A DNA stretch of 64,000 nucleotides, taken from positions 62,001-126,000 of the forward strand of contig NZ_BAKN01000003.1 of NCBI RefSeq assembly GCF_000614205.1. Reading direction: 5' to 3'. The notes beneath the pieces are model-generated. The model was not told the origin of the DNA and did no database searches. It saw only the letters and a list, made by a program, of their open reading frames with translations. The stretch comes from Hoylesella saccharolytica JCM 17484. Its GTDB lineage: Bacteria > Bacteroidota > Bacteroidia > Bacteroidales > Bacteroidaceae. The position numbers and the translations under genes are program-made. Each line of letters begins with the position of its first letter. Position 1 is the stretch's first letter. Shown one piece after another: positions 38,695-49,561 of the stretch.

Positions 38695-39783
38695 ATGACG
38701 AACACAAATGAGGGACAAAATCTATGTGGTCTGAAAAGAAAAGATTTTCAAACCAACATAAACGGTAAAGAAACAGATTTATATATTCTTCGTAATAAAC
38801 AAAGAAACGAGGTAGCTATCACCAATTATGGCGGCGCTTTGGTGGCCATTATGGTTCCCGATAAAAACGGCAATTTAGCCAACATCATTCAGGGACACGA
38901 TAATATCCAAGATGTAATCAATTCGCCGGAACCCTATCTGTCTACCTTAATTGGCAGATACGGAAACCGAATTTGCAAAGGAACATTTCAACTTCATGGA
39001 AAAGAATACAAACTTCCTATCAATAACGGTCCCAATTCGCTTCACGGAGGCAAAAACGGCTTTAATGCCAAGGTTTGGGATGCCCTGCAAATGAATGAAA
39101 ATACACTTGTATTAAACTATATAAGTGCTTATGGCGAAGAAGGATTTTCAGGCGAAGTGAAGGTTACGGTGATATATACATTTACAGATAATAACGAACT
39201 GGTTATCGACTATATGGCTACAACCAATAAAAAAACCATCATCAACCTTACTAGTCATGGATTCTTCTCTCTATCGGGTATAGCCAATCCCACACCGACA
39301 ATCCACAATCTTATCTGCGAAATAAATGCCGATTTTTATCTGCCTATCGACGAAACAAGTATTCCGACAGGCGAAATCCGATTTGTCAAAGATACACCTT
39401 TCGATTTCAGAACCCCCAAAAGTGTTGGGCAGGATATTGACGCAGACAACGAACAAATTAAAAATGGCGCCGGATATGATCACTGCTATGTTCTCAATAA
39501 AAAGGAAGTGGGCGAGTTAAGTTTTGCAGCAAAAATTACAGAACCCGTATCAGGCAGAACAATGGAAGTATACACCACCGAACCCGGAGTACAATTATAT
39601 ACTGACAACTGGGCCGACGGATACAAAGGACAAAATGGAGCAACTTTCCCAAGAAGAAGCGGTATATGCTTTGAAGCTCAACATTTTCCAGATTCGCCCA
39701 ACCGCCCCTATTTCCCTTCGGTAGTATTAAATCCGAACGAGCAATATAAACAAAAAACAATTTATAAATTTGGTATTCAATAA
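38695..39783 (+). CDS. galM: Aldose 1-epimerase (galactose mutarotase)
   Basis: This 362-aa protein belongs to the GalM family. It has IGRYGNRICKGTF and the catalytic-His blocks NNGPNSLHGGKNGFNAKVWD and NLTSHGFFSL, plus the C-terminal CFEAQHFPDSPNRPYFPS with the catalytic Glu. It interconverts alpha- and beta-galactose so that galactokinase can use the sugar. It is the first gene of a galactose operon followed by a sugar transporter and galK. Confidence 0.93.
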   Translation: MTNTNEGQNLCGLKRKDFQTNINGKETDLYILRNKQRNEVAITNYGGALVAIMVPDKNGNLANIIQGHDNIQDVINSPEPYLSTLIGRYGNRICKGTFQLHGKEYKLPINNGPNSLHGGKNGFNAKVWDALQMNENTLVLNYISAYGEEGFSGEVKVTVIYTFTDNNELVIDYMATTNKKTIINLTSHGFFSLSGIANPTPTIHNLICEINADFYLPIDETSIPTGEIRFVKDTPFDFRTPKSVGQDIDADNEQIKNGAGYDHCYVLNKKEVGELSFAAKITEPVSGRTMEVYTTEPGVQLYTDNWADGYKGQNGATFPRRSGICFEAQHFPDSPNRPYFPSVVLNPNEQYKQKTIYKFGIQ

Positions 39784-39808
39784 AAATAATCTTTGTAGAC
39801 TTAAAAAA

Positions 39809-41128
39809 ATGGAACAATCAAGAAGAAACAATGGGAGTATTATAGCAATCATCACAATGATGTTTATCTATGCAATGATTTCGTTTGTAACAAATCTTGC
39901 TGCTCCTATTGGAGTTATATGGAAAAATACATTCCAAGGCGATAGTGCCAATACTGTAGGTATGCTTGGCAATGCGATGAATTTTCTTGCATACCTGTTT
40001 ATGGGAATACCCGCAGGCAAACTTTTAACCAAAATAGGATATAAGAAAACTGCACTTGTTGGTATTGCCGTAGGATTTATTGGCGTATTTATACAATTTG
40101 TATCCGGTTTCTTTGGAGTTGAAGAAAAAGTAACCGGATTTGTTGTGTATTTATTCGGTGCTTTTATCTCAGGTTTCTCCGTATGTACATTGAATACGGT
40201 GGTTAACCCCATGTTAAATCTGCTTGGAGGCGGGGGCAACAGAGGTAATCAGCTCAATTTAATTGGTGGAACGCTGAATTCTCTTTCCGGAACATTGACA
40301 CCAATGCTTGTGGGCTCACTAATTGGTACAGTTACAGCCGCTACGGCAATGGTTGATATCAATATGGTTCTTTACATAGCAATGGGCGTTTTTGCAACAG
40401 CATTTATAATTTTGATTTTTATACCTATTGCCGACCCGGAAATGGGAAAAACCACAACCGAAACAATATACGAAAGATCTCCGTGGGCTTTTCGGCACTT
40501 TGTTTTAGGCACAATCGCCATCTTTGTGTATGTAGGTGTGGAAGTTGGTATTCCGGGAACTTTGAATTTTTATTTATCAGATACAACCAATAACGGAGGA
40601 GGATTAAACCCGAAAGCAGCAGCGGCGATTGCCGGTTTTGTTGCCGGAACCTATTGGTTGTTAATGCTTGTTGGTCGTTTCACTGCAGGCTTTATTGCAG
40701 ATAGGATATCGAGCAAAACCATGATGATAGCAACATCTACTTTTGGTATGCTTCTTATTCTGGCTGCGATGCTTCTAGGTAAGTCTGTAGCAGTAGACAT
40801 ACCTGTATTTACAGGCTCAACTTTCCAGATGGTTACAGTTCCTGTTGCTGCAGCCTTATTGGTACTATGCGGTTTATGTACATCTGTCATGTGGTCTAGC
40901 ATTTTTAACCTGGCAACTGAAGGACTTGGAAAATATTCTGCTGCAGCCTCAGGTATTTTTATGATGATGGTTGTTGGCGGCGGAGTACTTCCTTTGTTGC
41001 AAAACTTCATTGCAGATAACATTGGTTATATGTTATCCTACATCATTCCGTTCATAGGAATAGCCTACCTTTGTTTCTATGCGGTTATCGGAAGTAAGAA
41101 TGTTAACACCGATATTTCTGTACAATAA
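39809..41128 (+). CDS. MFS sugar transporter of the galactose operon
   Basis: This 439-aa protein has about twelve hydrophobic helices in two halves. The MFS loop motif GKLLTKIGYKKTALVG lies between helices 2 and 3, and GRFTAGFIADRISSKT is the matching loop of the second half. The ATG at 39809 is preferred to an upstream frame extension because it sits 25 bp after galM with a membrane-protein-like start (MEQSRRNNGSIIAIITMMFI). Its place between galM and galK makes galactose or a related hexose the likely substrate. Confidence 0.82.
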   Translation: MEQSRRNNGSIIAIITMMFIYAMISFVTNLAAPIGVIWKNTFQGDSANTVGMLGNAMNFLAYLFMGIPAGKLLTKIGYKKTALVGIAVGFIGVFIQFVSGFFGVEEKVTGFVVYLFGAFISGFSVCTLNTVVNPMLNLLGGGGNRGNQLNLIGGTLNSLSGTLTPMLVGSLIGTVTAATAMVDINMVLYIAMGVFATAFIILIFIPIADPEMGKTTTETIYERSPWAFRHFVLGTIAIFVYVGVEVGIPGTLNFYLSDTTNNGGGLNPKAAAAIAGFVAGTYWLLMLVGRFTAGFIADRISSKTMMIATSTFGMLLILAAMLLGKSVAVDIPVFTGSTFQMVTVPVAAALLVLCGLCTSVMWSSIFNLATEGLGKYSAAASGIFMMMVVGGGVLPLLQNFIADNIGYMLSYIIPFIGIAYLCFYAVIGSKNVNTDISVQ

Positions 41129-41183
41129 ATCAAGGCATAGTGAAATAGTTATAATATAAATATTAACCTAAAACATTAAAATT

Positions 41184-42343
41184 ATGGACATTGAATATGT
41201 AAGAAGCCGTTTTATCAAACACTTTGATGGAAAAACCGGAAACATTTATGCGTCTCCCGGTCGCATTAATCTTATTGGTGAACACACCGATTATAACGGT
41301 GGATTTGTTTTTCCTGGGGCTGTAGATAAAGGCATTATGGCAGAAGTTCGCCCCAATGGAACAGACACGATTATGTGCTATTCGATTGATCTCAAAGACC
41401 GCGTCGAGTTTAAAGTAAACGATCCACAAGGACCGCGAGCCAGTTGGGCACGTTATATCTACGGAATTGTTCAGGAAATGAAGAAATTAGGTGTAGAGGT
41501 GAAAGGCTTTAATACAGCTTTTGCAGGAGATGTGCCCTCGGGGCTGGAATGTCTTCGTCGGCAGCTCTTGAAAGTTGTTTTGCATTTGCATTAAACGATT
41601 TGTTCGGGGAAAACAAGGTATCCAAATGGGATATGGCATTAGCTGGTCAGGCCACAGAACACAATTATTGCGGTGTAAACTGTGGTATCATGGATCAGTT
41701 TGCCAGTGTATTTGGGCAAGAAGGAAAACTGATGCGCCTTGATTGTCGTTCTCGCGAGTTTGAATATTTCCCTTTCCATCCTAAGGGATACAAGTTGGTT
41801 CTTTTAGACTCAAAAGTGAAACACGAACTCGCATCATCAGCCTATAATGAACGCAGAAAGAGTTGTGAGAATGTAGTGGAAGCCTTGCAGAAGAAGTTTC
41901 CCGAAAAGAAGTTTGGAACATTAAGAGATGCTGATTGGGCAGAACTCGATGCTGTTAAAGCTGATGTATCTGCAGAAGATTACAAAAGAGCTCATTATGT
42001 TTTAGGCGAAAAAGACAGAGTGCTAGCTGTTTGCAATGCTTTAACCAAAGACGATTATGAAACAGTTGGCCAAAAAATGTATGAAACCCATGAGGGATTG
42101 AGCAAGGAATACGAAGTATCGTGTGAAGAGCTAGATTATCTCAACGAGCTGGCTAAGGCTAACGGAGTTACCGGAAGTAGGATTATGGGCGGCGGATTTG
42201 GAGGCTGTACCATTAATCTTGTTAAAGACGAGCTGTACGAGCAGTTTATTGCCGACGCAAAAGTAAAATATGCTGCAAAATATAATCGTGAACCGGCTGT
42301 TTACAACGTTGTTATTAGTGACGGTTCACGCAAAATCTGCTAA
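41184..42343 (+). CDS. galK: Galactokinase, frameshifted
   Basis: This GHMP kinase phosphorylates galactose at C1. The signature SPGRINLIGEHTDYNGGF is at residues 24-41 and the C-terminal SRIMGGGFGGCTINLV is intact. The frame breaks in the ATP-binding loop at the G4 run 41540-41543; adding one G restores DVPSGAGMSSSAALE and a protein of 386 aa, the usual length. Losing this loop would kill the enzyme, and the operon is otherwise complete, so a read error is more likely than a real mutation. It is the third gene of the galM-transporter-galK operon. Confidence 0.9.
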
Positions 42344-42442
42344 GAAATTATTTGTCTATCTTTAATTTTCATTGATATGTTTTTATAGGGAGGTTGTTTA
42401 CAGTCTCCCTATAATCTTTGATAATCAGCCAGTTTCATTTTA

Positions 42443-43469
42443 GGCGTAATGGACATTTGGTAGGCTGAAACCTCTTGAATGTCCTTTATTTATTACCTTT
42501 GTAGCATTTGAAAGCTTATGAATAAAAACTGTATATTCTGTAACAGTTCAAATGTTAAAAAGAATGGGCATCGACGTAGCATCCAAATGTACTTTTGCAG
42601 AGATTGCGGCAGCCAATTTCAAAGTGGCCAGCGTATAGACAATACGCTGTTTATGGAATGACTATCTGACCGAGAAACGAACCATTTCTAAGCTTTCCAT
42701 TCTTCACAAATGTTCAGAAAGAACCATACGTCGTAGGTTAAGTTCAGTGGCAGAAAGCTTTACTCCCTTCTATCCTGAATCTGCAACAATAATACTGGAC
42801 ACTACCTACTTTTCCAAGACCTTTGGTGTGATGCTCTTTCAAGATGCTGTATCAGGCAGAATACTTCATCGCAGGTTTGTCAGGAACGAGACCAACAAGG
42901 AATACCTTGAGGGACTCAGATGCATTGAGGAGGGTGGAACTCGGATAAAGGCAGTGGTGTGTGATGGACATGTCGGGCTTTTACAAGCTATAACATCCAG
43001 CCCGGTACAGATGTGTCAATTCCACCAGTTGCAGATAGTCAGAAGGCTTCTTACCAACAATCCGTATTTGCCCGCAGGCATCGAGCTGCTGGCATTAATG
43101 AGAAGCATATTCTCTATCGGGAAAGAAGAATTCACATCAGGCTTTGATAAATGGTGTGATCAATGGAAAGAGTTCCTCGATGAGCGAACTCTACTAATCT
43201 CAGGCAAGACAACCTATACACATAGAAGGCTGAGAAGTGCAAGGCGTTCGGTAAAGACACACCTTAAATGGCTCTATACATATGAAGAATGTCCGGAATT
43301 AGAGATACCCAATACAACAAATCTATTGGAAGGATTCAACTCCCAACTTAAAAGGGCACTGCGTAATCATAATGGAATGAAGGAGGTTAATAAAAAGAAG
43401 TTCATAGATGGATTCCTGAATATAAAAAAGTAGGCTGAAATTACCAGCCTACCAAATGTCCATTACGCC
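42443..43469 (+). mobile_element. IS256-family insertion sequence, Zn-binding variant, 1,027 bp
   Basis: The element is bounded by 25-bp perfect terminal inverted repeats that start GGCGTAATGGACATTTGGTA (42443-42467 and 43445-43469 in inverse orientation). It is flanked by an 8-bp target duplication TCATTTTA (42435-42442 and 43470-43477). It holds one transposase gene. The insertion is 100 bp after galK in an intergenic region and disrupts no gene. Perfect ends and target duplication point to a recent insertion. Confidence 0.92.
42518..43433 (+). CDS. IS256-family transposase with N-terminal zinc ribbon, frameshifted
   Basis: The N-terminus (ATG at 42518) is a zinc ribbon, CIFCNSSN ... CRDCGSQF. 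The catalytic part is mutator/IS256-type, with first Asp in IILDTTYFSK, second in VVCDGHVGLLQA, CQFHQLQIVRRLL, and the final Glu in NTTNLLEGFNSQLKRALRN. The frame changes near 42650-42652: removing one T from TTT gives NTLLWNDYLTEKRTISKL and a protein of 304 aa. It may be a read error, a mutation or a recoding site. Together with the perfect inverted repeats it defines the IS. Confidence 0.82.
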
Positions 43470-43520
43470 TCATTTTATTAGAATTAAAAGCAAACAAAAT
43501 TTATCTTGTTTCTATACTCT

Positions 43521-43579
43521 AAAAGCATAGGTTTTGAGAGGTAAAAGCTATGCTTTGGACACTCAGAACCTATGCTTTT
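43521..43579. repeat. 18-bp inverted repeat upstream of the RecJ-RecQ gene
   Basis: AAAAGCATAGGTTTTGAG (43521-43538) pairs with CTCAGAACCTATGCTTTT (43562-43579), one G-T wobble. Between them lies a related AAAAGCTATGCTTT. No T tract follows, so it is not a plain terminator. The hairpin resembles dispersed intergenic repeat families and may be one in this genome. It lies in the 260-bp gap between the IS and the recJ start. Confidence 0.6.
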
Positions 43580-43730
43580 GCAACCTAAAAGTTGTGTCTT
43601 TCAAATTGTTTGCTATCTAACTCAACTGCAACAATATGATTTTTTCAATATTATTTCGTAACTTTACACACCAAAGCAATATATCTTTACACGATATCCT
43701 TTCTATTAAAGAATATTAAAGACAATATAA

Positions 43731-46700
43731 ATGTACTTTAAATGGAAATACGATCCGCCTACAACAAACGAGCAACAAGCAGCTAAAGAGTTGGGCGAAA
43801 AGCTCAATATGAGTTCTGTCTTAGCACAATTGCTTATTCAACGAGGCATCACAACGGAAAGTGCAGCCAAGCGTTTTTTTCGTCCGCAACTCAATGATAT
43901 ACTTAATCCGTTTCTGATGAAAGATATGGATGTGGCTGTAGACAGATTGAACGATGCGATGGGACGTAAAGAACGTATTATGGTTTATGGCGATTATGAT
44001 GTTGACGGATGCACAGCTGTGGCATTGGTCTATAAATTCTTGCAGCAGTTTTACTCAAATATCGAGTATTATATACCTGATCGCTATGAAGAAGGATATG
44101 GAGTAAGCAAGAAAGGAATAGATTATGCGAACAGCGTAGGCGTAAAGCTGATTATCATTCTTGATTGCGGTATCAAGGCTATCAATGAGATTACCTATGC
44201 CAAGACACTTGGTATAGATTTTATTATTTGCGATCATCATGTTCCGGATGACGAGATGCCGCCTGCTGTTGCCATTCTTAACCCCAAACGACCTGATGAC
44301 AGCTACCCTTTCAAACACTTGTGTGGGTGTGGCGTAGGATTTAAGTTTATGCAGGCTTTTGCTAAAAACAACGGTATACCTTTTTCGAGGTTAATTCCCC
44401 TACTCGACTTTTGTGCAGTGAGTATTGCTGCAGATATTGTCCCGGTGGAAGACGAGAACCGCATCTTAGCCTATCACGGGCTGAAACAACTCAATCAAAA
44501 TCCAAGCATTGGACTGAAAGCTATTATTGATATTTGCGGAATTTCAGGGCGTGAACTATCCATGAGTGATATTATGTTTAAAATTGGTCCACGCATTAAT
44601 GCATCTGGACGGATAGAGAATGGAAAAGAAAGCGTAGATCTATTGGTAGAGAAAGACTATAACATTGCGCTAAAAAATGCACGCCATATTGATGAATACA
44701 ACGAGCAGCGCAAAGATATAGACAAACAGATGACGGAAGAAGCGAACCAAATTGTTGCGAGATTAGAGAGCCAGAAACATCATTCAGGTATTGTTTTGTA
44801 CGATGAAAATTGGAAGAAAGGCGTTATTGGAATTGTTGCCTCACGACTTACTGAAATCTATTTTCGACCTACAGTGGTGCTGACAAGAGATGGAGAATTT
44901 GCCACCGGTTCAGCACGTAGTATCATGGGCTTTGATATTTATGCAGCTATTAAAAGTTGTCGCGATCTGCTCATAAACTTTGGTGGTCACACGTATGCCG
45001 CAGGACTGACGATGAAATGGACTGATATTCCAGTGTTTTTAAAGCGTTTTCATAATTATGTAGAGAGCCATATCATGCCCGAACAAACTGAAGCTATACT
45101 ACATATTGATGCAATGCTCGACTTTAAGGACATTACAAAAAAGTTATACAACGACTTAAAAAGGTTTTCGCCCTTCGGTCCCGGTAATCAGAAGCCTCAT
45201 TTTTGTACAGCAAATGTATACGATTATGGAACGAGCAAGGTTGTGGGACGGGAACAAGAACATATCAAACTTGAACTGATTGACTCTAAATCAAGTAATG
45301 TGGTCAATGGTATTGCATTCGGACAAAGTGGTGCAGCACGGTATATCAAGTCAAAACGTAGTTTTGACATAGCCTATACCATTGAGGGAAATGTTTTTAA
45401 ACACAACGCCATTCAATTACAGATTGAAGATATTCGACTAACTGAGACAGAGCTTCGGAAACAGAATAACACATCATATACGACATGTATGGCTATCGAT
45501 AAATATCAAGACCTGCTGCATACCTATTGGGGTTATTCCGATTTTCGGGGTATTCAGCGTGACATTATCGAGAGTATAACAGAAGGAAAAGATACTTTAG
45601 GGTTAATGCCAACTGGTGGGGGAAAATCCATTACATTTCAAATACCCGCTCTGTTGTTGGATGGAGTTTGTATTGTGATAACTCCACTTATAGCATTGAT
45701 GAAAGATCAGGTAGACCATCTCAAACAAAAGGGTATTCTTTCTGCAGCCATTTATTCGGGAATGACTCGAAGAGAAATAGTGTCAACACTCGAAAACTGT
45801 ATCTTTGGCGGTGTGAAAATACTCTATGTATCTCCCGAACGACTATCCTCTGATATTTTTCGTACCAAACTCAGACACATGAGGGTGAGCTTCATTACAG
45901 TAGACGAGGCGCATTGTATCAGTCAGTGGGGATACGATTTTCGGCCTTCTTATCTTACCATTGCCGAGATACGCAAGCTAAAACCCGATTCTGCTGTTCT
46001 TGCGCTTACTGCTACTGCCACCTCAAAGGTTGTCGACGATATTCAACAACGTCTGCTCTTCAAAGAGGAGAATGTATTTAGGATGAGTTTTGAACGTAAA
46101 AATCTGGCTTATATTGTAAGGGAAGCCACCGACAAACGTGAACAACTCAAACATATTTTGCGCTCGGTCAGTGGAACGGCGATTGTTTATGTGCGTAGTC
46201 ACAAACACGCCAAAGAGATTTCCGAATTACTGACCGAGGCCGATATAACATCCACCTTTTATCACGCAGCACTCGAGCCGGCTGTCAAAAGTCAGCGACA
46301 AACCGACTGGCAACAAAATCGGGTACGTGTTATTGTTGCAACCAATGCTTTCGGGATGGGTATTGACAAGCCTGATGTTAGGTTGGTGATTCATTTTGAC
46401 TGTCCTGATTCTATCGAAGCCTACTTTCAAGAAGCAGGTAGAGCTGGGCGTGACGGAAAGAAGGCTTATGCTGTCCTGCTATGGAATGATAGCGACAGGC
46501 GCAAACTTAGCAGGCGGATTGTCGATAATTTTCCTGAAAAAGAATATATCAAAACGGTTTACGAACATTTGGCTTACTATTATCAGATAGGCATAGCGAG
46601 TGGAGCCGGACATTCTTTCTTGTTTGAACGGGATAAATTTTGCAAGATCTTTAAACACTTTCCTACCCAAACCGATTCGGCCTTGCGTATTCTTGAGCGT

Positions 46701-47399
46701 TCGGGTTATCTGCATTACGAAGTTAACCCGGATACAAAGGCCAGACTCATGTTCAACCTTGGACGAAATGATCTCTATCGATTGGAGGAAAGTACGCCAC
46801 AGGAAGAGGCTGTTATCACCGAATTGTTAAGAAACTATGGAGGGCTTTTTACCGATTATATGTATATCGAAGAGGCCATGATTGCACATCAAACAGGACT
46901 TACCACCCATCAAGTGTACGTTATTCTCAAAAATTTAAGTCGACGCAATATCATCAGTTTTATTCCACAACGCAAAACGCCTATCATCACTTACCTACGT
47001 GATCGGGTAGACGCTGAACGCATCATCATCCCTCGTGACGTGTACGAGGTGCGAAAAGAACAATATATCGACAGAATAAAAGCGATGCAGCAATATGCGC
47101 AAAGCACGGAAGTTTGCCGGAGCCGACTCTTGTTAGACTACTTTGGAGAAGAGCGAAACAACGATTGCAAGCAATGTGATGTCTGCCTTTCACATAATTC
47201 TTCCACCCCCACTCTATCAACGTTGCAACACGCTCGTAGCGCCATCCTCCAATTGCTTGCCGACAACAAGCCCCACTCCATTACCGATCTACACATCCTT
47301 CAATTACAAAAAGACAGCCTTGATACTGCCTTGGAAGCTTTGCTTTCCGAAGAAGAAATCTTTATCAATGGTAGCGAAATTGGAAGAAGTGGACATTGA
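43731..47399 (+). CDS. RecJ-RecQ: single-strand exonuclease and helicase in one reading frame
   Basis: This open frame of 1,222 codons holds two enzymes. Residues 1 to about 575 are RecJ: DHH motifs GDYDVDGCTA, ILDCGIKAINE and ICDHHVPD, the DHHA1 segment with GFDIYAAIKSCRDLLINFGG, and the RecJ OB fold. Residues about 587-1222 are RecQ: Walker A MPTGGGKSITF, DEAH box VDEAHCISQWGYDFRPSY, ALTATAT, the QEAGRAGRDG motif, zinc-binding Cys (CKQCDVC) and a C-terminal winged helix. An in-frame ATG at 45489 (MAIDKYQDLLHTYWGY) is where RecQ normally starts. In many Bacteroidota recJ and recQ are separate neighbours, so this is either a natural fusion or the result of an indel that removed the recJ stop. 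Both act in resection and repair. Confidence 0.85.
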   Translation: MYFKWKYDPPTTNEQQAAKELGEKLNMSSVLAQLLIQRGITTESAAKRFFRPQLNDILNPFLMKDMDVAVDRLNDAMGRKERIMVYGDYDVDGCTAVALVYKFLQQFYSNIEYYIPDRYEEGYGVSKKGIDYANSVGVKLIIILDCGIKAINEITYAKTLGIDFIICDHHVPDDEMPPAVAILNPKRPDDSYPFKHLCGCGVGFKFMQAFAKNNGIPFSRLIPLLDFCAVSIAADIVPVEDENRILAYHGLKQLNQNPSIGLKAIIDICGISGRELSMSDIMFKIGPRINASGRIENGKESVDLLVEKDYNIALKNARHIDEYNEQRKDIDKQMTEEANQIVARLESQKHHSGIVLYDENWKKGVIGIVASRLTEIYFRPTVVLTRDGEFATGSARSIMGFDIYAAIKSCRDLLINFGGHTYAAGLTMKWTDIPVFLKRFHNYVESHIMPEQTEAILHIDAMLDFKDITKKLYNDLKRFSPFGPGNQKPHFCTANVYDYGTSKVVGREQEHIKLELIDSKSSNVVNGIAFGQSGAARYIKSKRSFDIAYTIEGNVFKHNAIQLQIEDIRLTETELRKQNNTSYTTCMAIDKYQDLLHTYWGYSDFRGIQRDIIESITEGKDTLGLMPTGGGKSITFQIPALLLDGVCIVITPLIALMKDQVDHLKQKGILSAAIYSGMTRREIVSTLENCIFGGVKILYVSPERLSSDIFRTKLRHMRVSFITVDEAHCISQWGYDFRPSYLTIAEIRKLKPDSAVLALTATATSKVVDDIQQRLLFKEENVFRMSFERKNLAYIVREATDKREQLKHILRSVSGTAIVYVRSHKHAKEISELLTEADITSTFYHAALEPAVKSQRQTDWQQNRVRVIVATNAFGMGIDKPDVRLVIHFDCPDSIEAYFQEAGRAGRDGKKAYAVLLWNDSDRRKLSRRIVDNFPEKEYIKTVYEHLAYYYQIGIASGAGHSFLFERDKFCKIFKHFPTQTDSALRILERSGYLHYEVNPDTKARLMFNLGRNDLYRLEESTPQEEAVITELLRNYGGLFTDYMYIEEAMIAHQTGLTTHQVYVILKNLSRRNIISFIPQRKTPIITYLRDRVDAERIIIPRDVYEVRKEQYIDRIKAMQQYAQSTEVCRSRLLLDYFGEERNNDCKQCDVCLSHNSSTPTLSTLQHARSAILQLLADNKPHSITDLHILQLQKDSLDTALEALLSEEEIFINGSEIGRSGH

Positions 47400-47457
47400 T
47401 ATTTTTTTCTTGTCTGCCAATTTCTCTATACCCTAAATCCTTCCTATTCAAACGAAA

Positions 47458-47498
47458 GAGAATTGATAACTCACCGCTTCGGTTTGTTATCAATTCTC
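47458..47498. terminator. Bidirectional terminator between RecJ-RecQ and the M13 peptidase
   Basis: GAGAATTGATAAC (47458-47470) and GTTATCAATTCTC (47486-47498) form a 13-bp perfect inverted repeat with a 15-base loop. It lies between two converging genes and can serve both strands, although the T tracts are short. Confidence 0.7.
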
Positions 47499-47535
47499 TT
47501 CAAAACTATCGATTTTCAAATCTTAATTAACCTAC

Positions 47536-49561
47536 TTACCATAACGACAACCGTTGGTTTTTAGGAATAAAGAGTTTATCGCCCTCTTTCACGCCAAATG
47601 CATCATACCAAGCATCAATATGCGGCAACGCACCATTTACGCGCCATTCGCCCAATGCATGTGGGTCGCGTTTTGTACGGTTACGAATTTCCAGTTCGGT
47701 AATATTCTGTCCCCAAACACCCGCATATGCAAGAAAGAAACGCTGATCGGGTGTAAAACCGTCGATTGTTTTGAGATGCTTCTTTGCTGTAGCATTTTTA
47801 AAAGCCTGATAACTTACCTGCAAACCACCATGGTCAGCAAGGTTTTCGCCCAGTGTAAAGCGACCATTCGCATTGAGGTCAGGTAACACTTTAATGTTCG
47901 AGAAGAAGTCGGCATACATATCGGCACGCTCTTCAAACCCTTTTGCATCAGTGGCTGTCCACCAATCTTTCATATTTCCGCTGTCATCATACTGTCGACC
48001 TTGATCGTCAAACCCGTGCGTCATTTCATGACCGATAACCACACCGATAGCACCATAATTAAATGCCTCGTCGGCCTTCGGATCGAAGAACGGACGCTGA
48101 AGAATACCAGCGGGGAAACAAATTTCGTTGGTTGTTGGATTGTAATAAGCGTTTACCGTCTGCGGAGTCATATACCATTCATCGCGGTCAACCGGTTTTC
48201 CTGCTTTTTCCTCGATATGCCGATTATGCGAGAAATTGCGACACGCCATTACGTTTTCATAATACGATTTCTGCGGGTCAATAACCAGCTTCCCATAATC
48301 AATCCATTTGTTGGGATACCCAATCTTCACATAAAACTTGTCCAACTTTTTGTGTGCGGCAGCCTTTGTCGTGTCGCTCATCCACGTTTGTGCATCGATG
48401 CGTTGCCCCAACGAAATTTGCAGATTGCGTACCAATTGTTCCATCATCTTCTTAGACGACTCGGGGAAATATCTTGCCACATAAATCTTGCCCAGCGCCT
48501 CTCCCATCTGTGCTTCCACTTGATTGGTAGCGCGTTTCCACAGCGGATAATCCTCTTTTCTGCCGCTCATTGTTTTGCCGAAGAAGTCGAAGTTGGCTTC
48601 GCGAATTTCATCGCTTAGGTACGAGGCTGAATTCTGGATAACATCCCATTCCATCAGTGCGCGCAAGTCGTCGGCCGTAGCTGCGGCATAAATTTTATCA
48701 TATCCCGCCATAAACGCAGGCTGTCCCACTACTATTTCCTGAATATAAGCCGACTTTACACCTTCGGCATTAGCCATTTTCTCGAGTGGAATATTGGGGT
48801 ATAGCTCCTGAAATTCTTTCAGCGTCATCTTATTGTAATTGGCTTGCGGGTCGCGCAATTCGGTAACACTCTTCGATACCAATGCCAACGCTGTTTCTGC
48901 ACGAAATACGGCATTAGCCTTTCCGTAGCCTGCGCTTCAGAGAAACCATAGAGGCAAAACATCCGTACAAGATGTTGCTTATAAGCCTCGCGAATAGTAA
49001 CCGTAGCAGCATCGTTATTGAGATAATAATCTTTCTGACCTAATGTCAAACCGCTCTGACCAAGACTTAAAATATTTGTCGTAACATTCTTTTCATCGGC
49101 TGCGAAATACGAAGCAAATCCTACCCCATAACCCTCGACAGCATATTTCAATTGCAACTGTTGCAGGTCGGCTTTGGTTTTAGCAGCTCCATTTCATTAA
49201 GCAGAGGTTTAACAGGAGTCAAGCCCTCGCGATTGCGTCGTTCCGAGTCCATCGCTAGCTTGTAAAAGTCGGATAACTTTTGCTCCATCGACCCGTGCTT
49301 ATAGTTCTTCTTCAGTAAATCGCTCAAAATCGAGTTGATGCGCTTGTTATTGTCTTCCTGCAACTGGTCAAAGCTGCCAAAGCGCGAGTAAGCTGCCGGC
49401 AACGGATTTCTTTTTTGCCATCCGCCCGTTGCGAACTGATAAAAATCATCGGCGGCACGTACCGACTTGTCGAGATTTGCCGGGTCGATACCCGATTTGC
49501 CTTGTGCCATCCCCACCACCGGGGCGGCCATCATCATCATCGTCATCATCAAATGTTTCAT
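47536..49561 (-). CDS. M13-family zinc metallopeptidase (PepO/neprilysin-like), two frameshifts
   Basis: A signal peptide (MKHLMMTMMMMAAPVVGMAQ) is followed by the large helical domain of M13 peptidases. The C-terminal catalytic domain has VIGHEMTHGFDDQGRQYD (HExxH zinc site), the third-ligand motif GENLADHGG, and the substrate-binding VNAYYNPTTNEICFPAG. The frame is broken near 49188-49190 (restored: NEMEAAKTKADLQQLQLKYA) and at the T3 run 48920-48922 (restored: ATEKANAVFRAETALALVS). With both single bases added the protein has 675 aa, normal for the family. It should act in the periplasm or at the surface on peptides. Monocistronic, with its own terminator. Confidence 0.9.
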
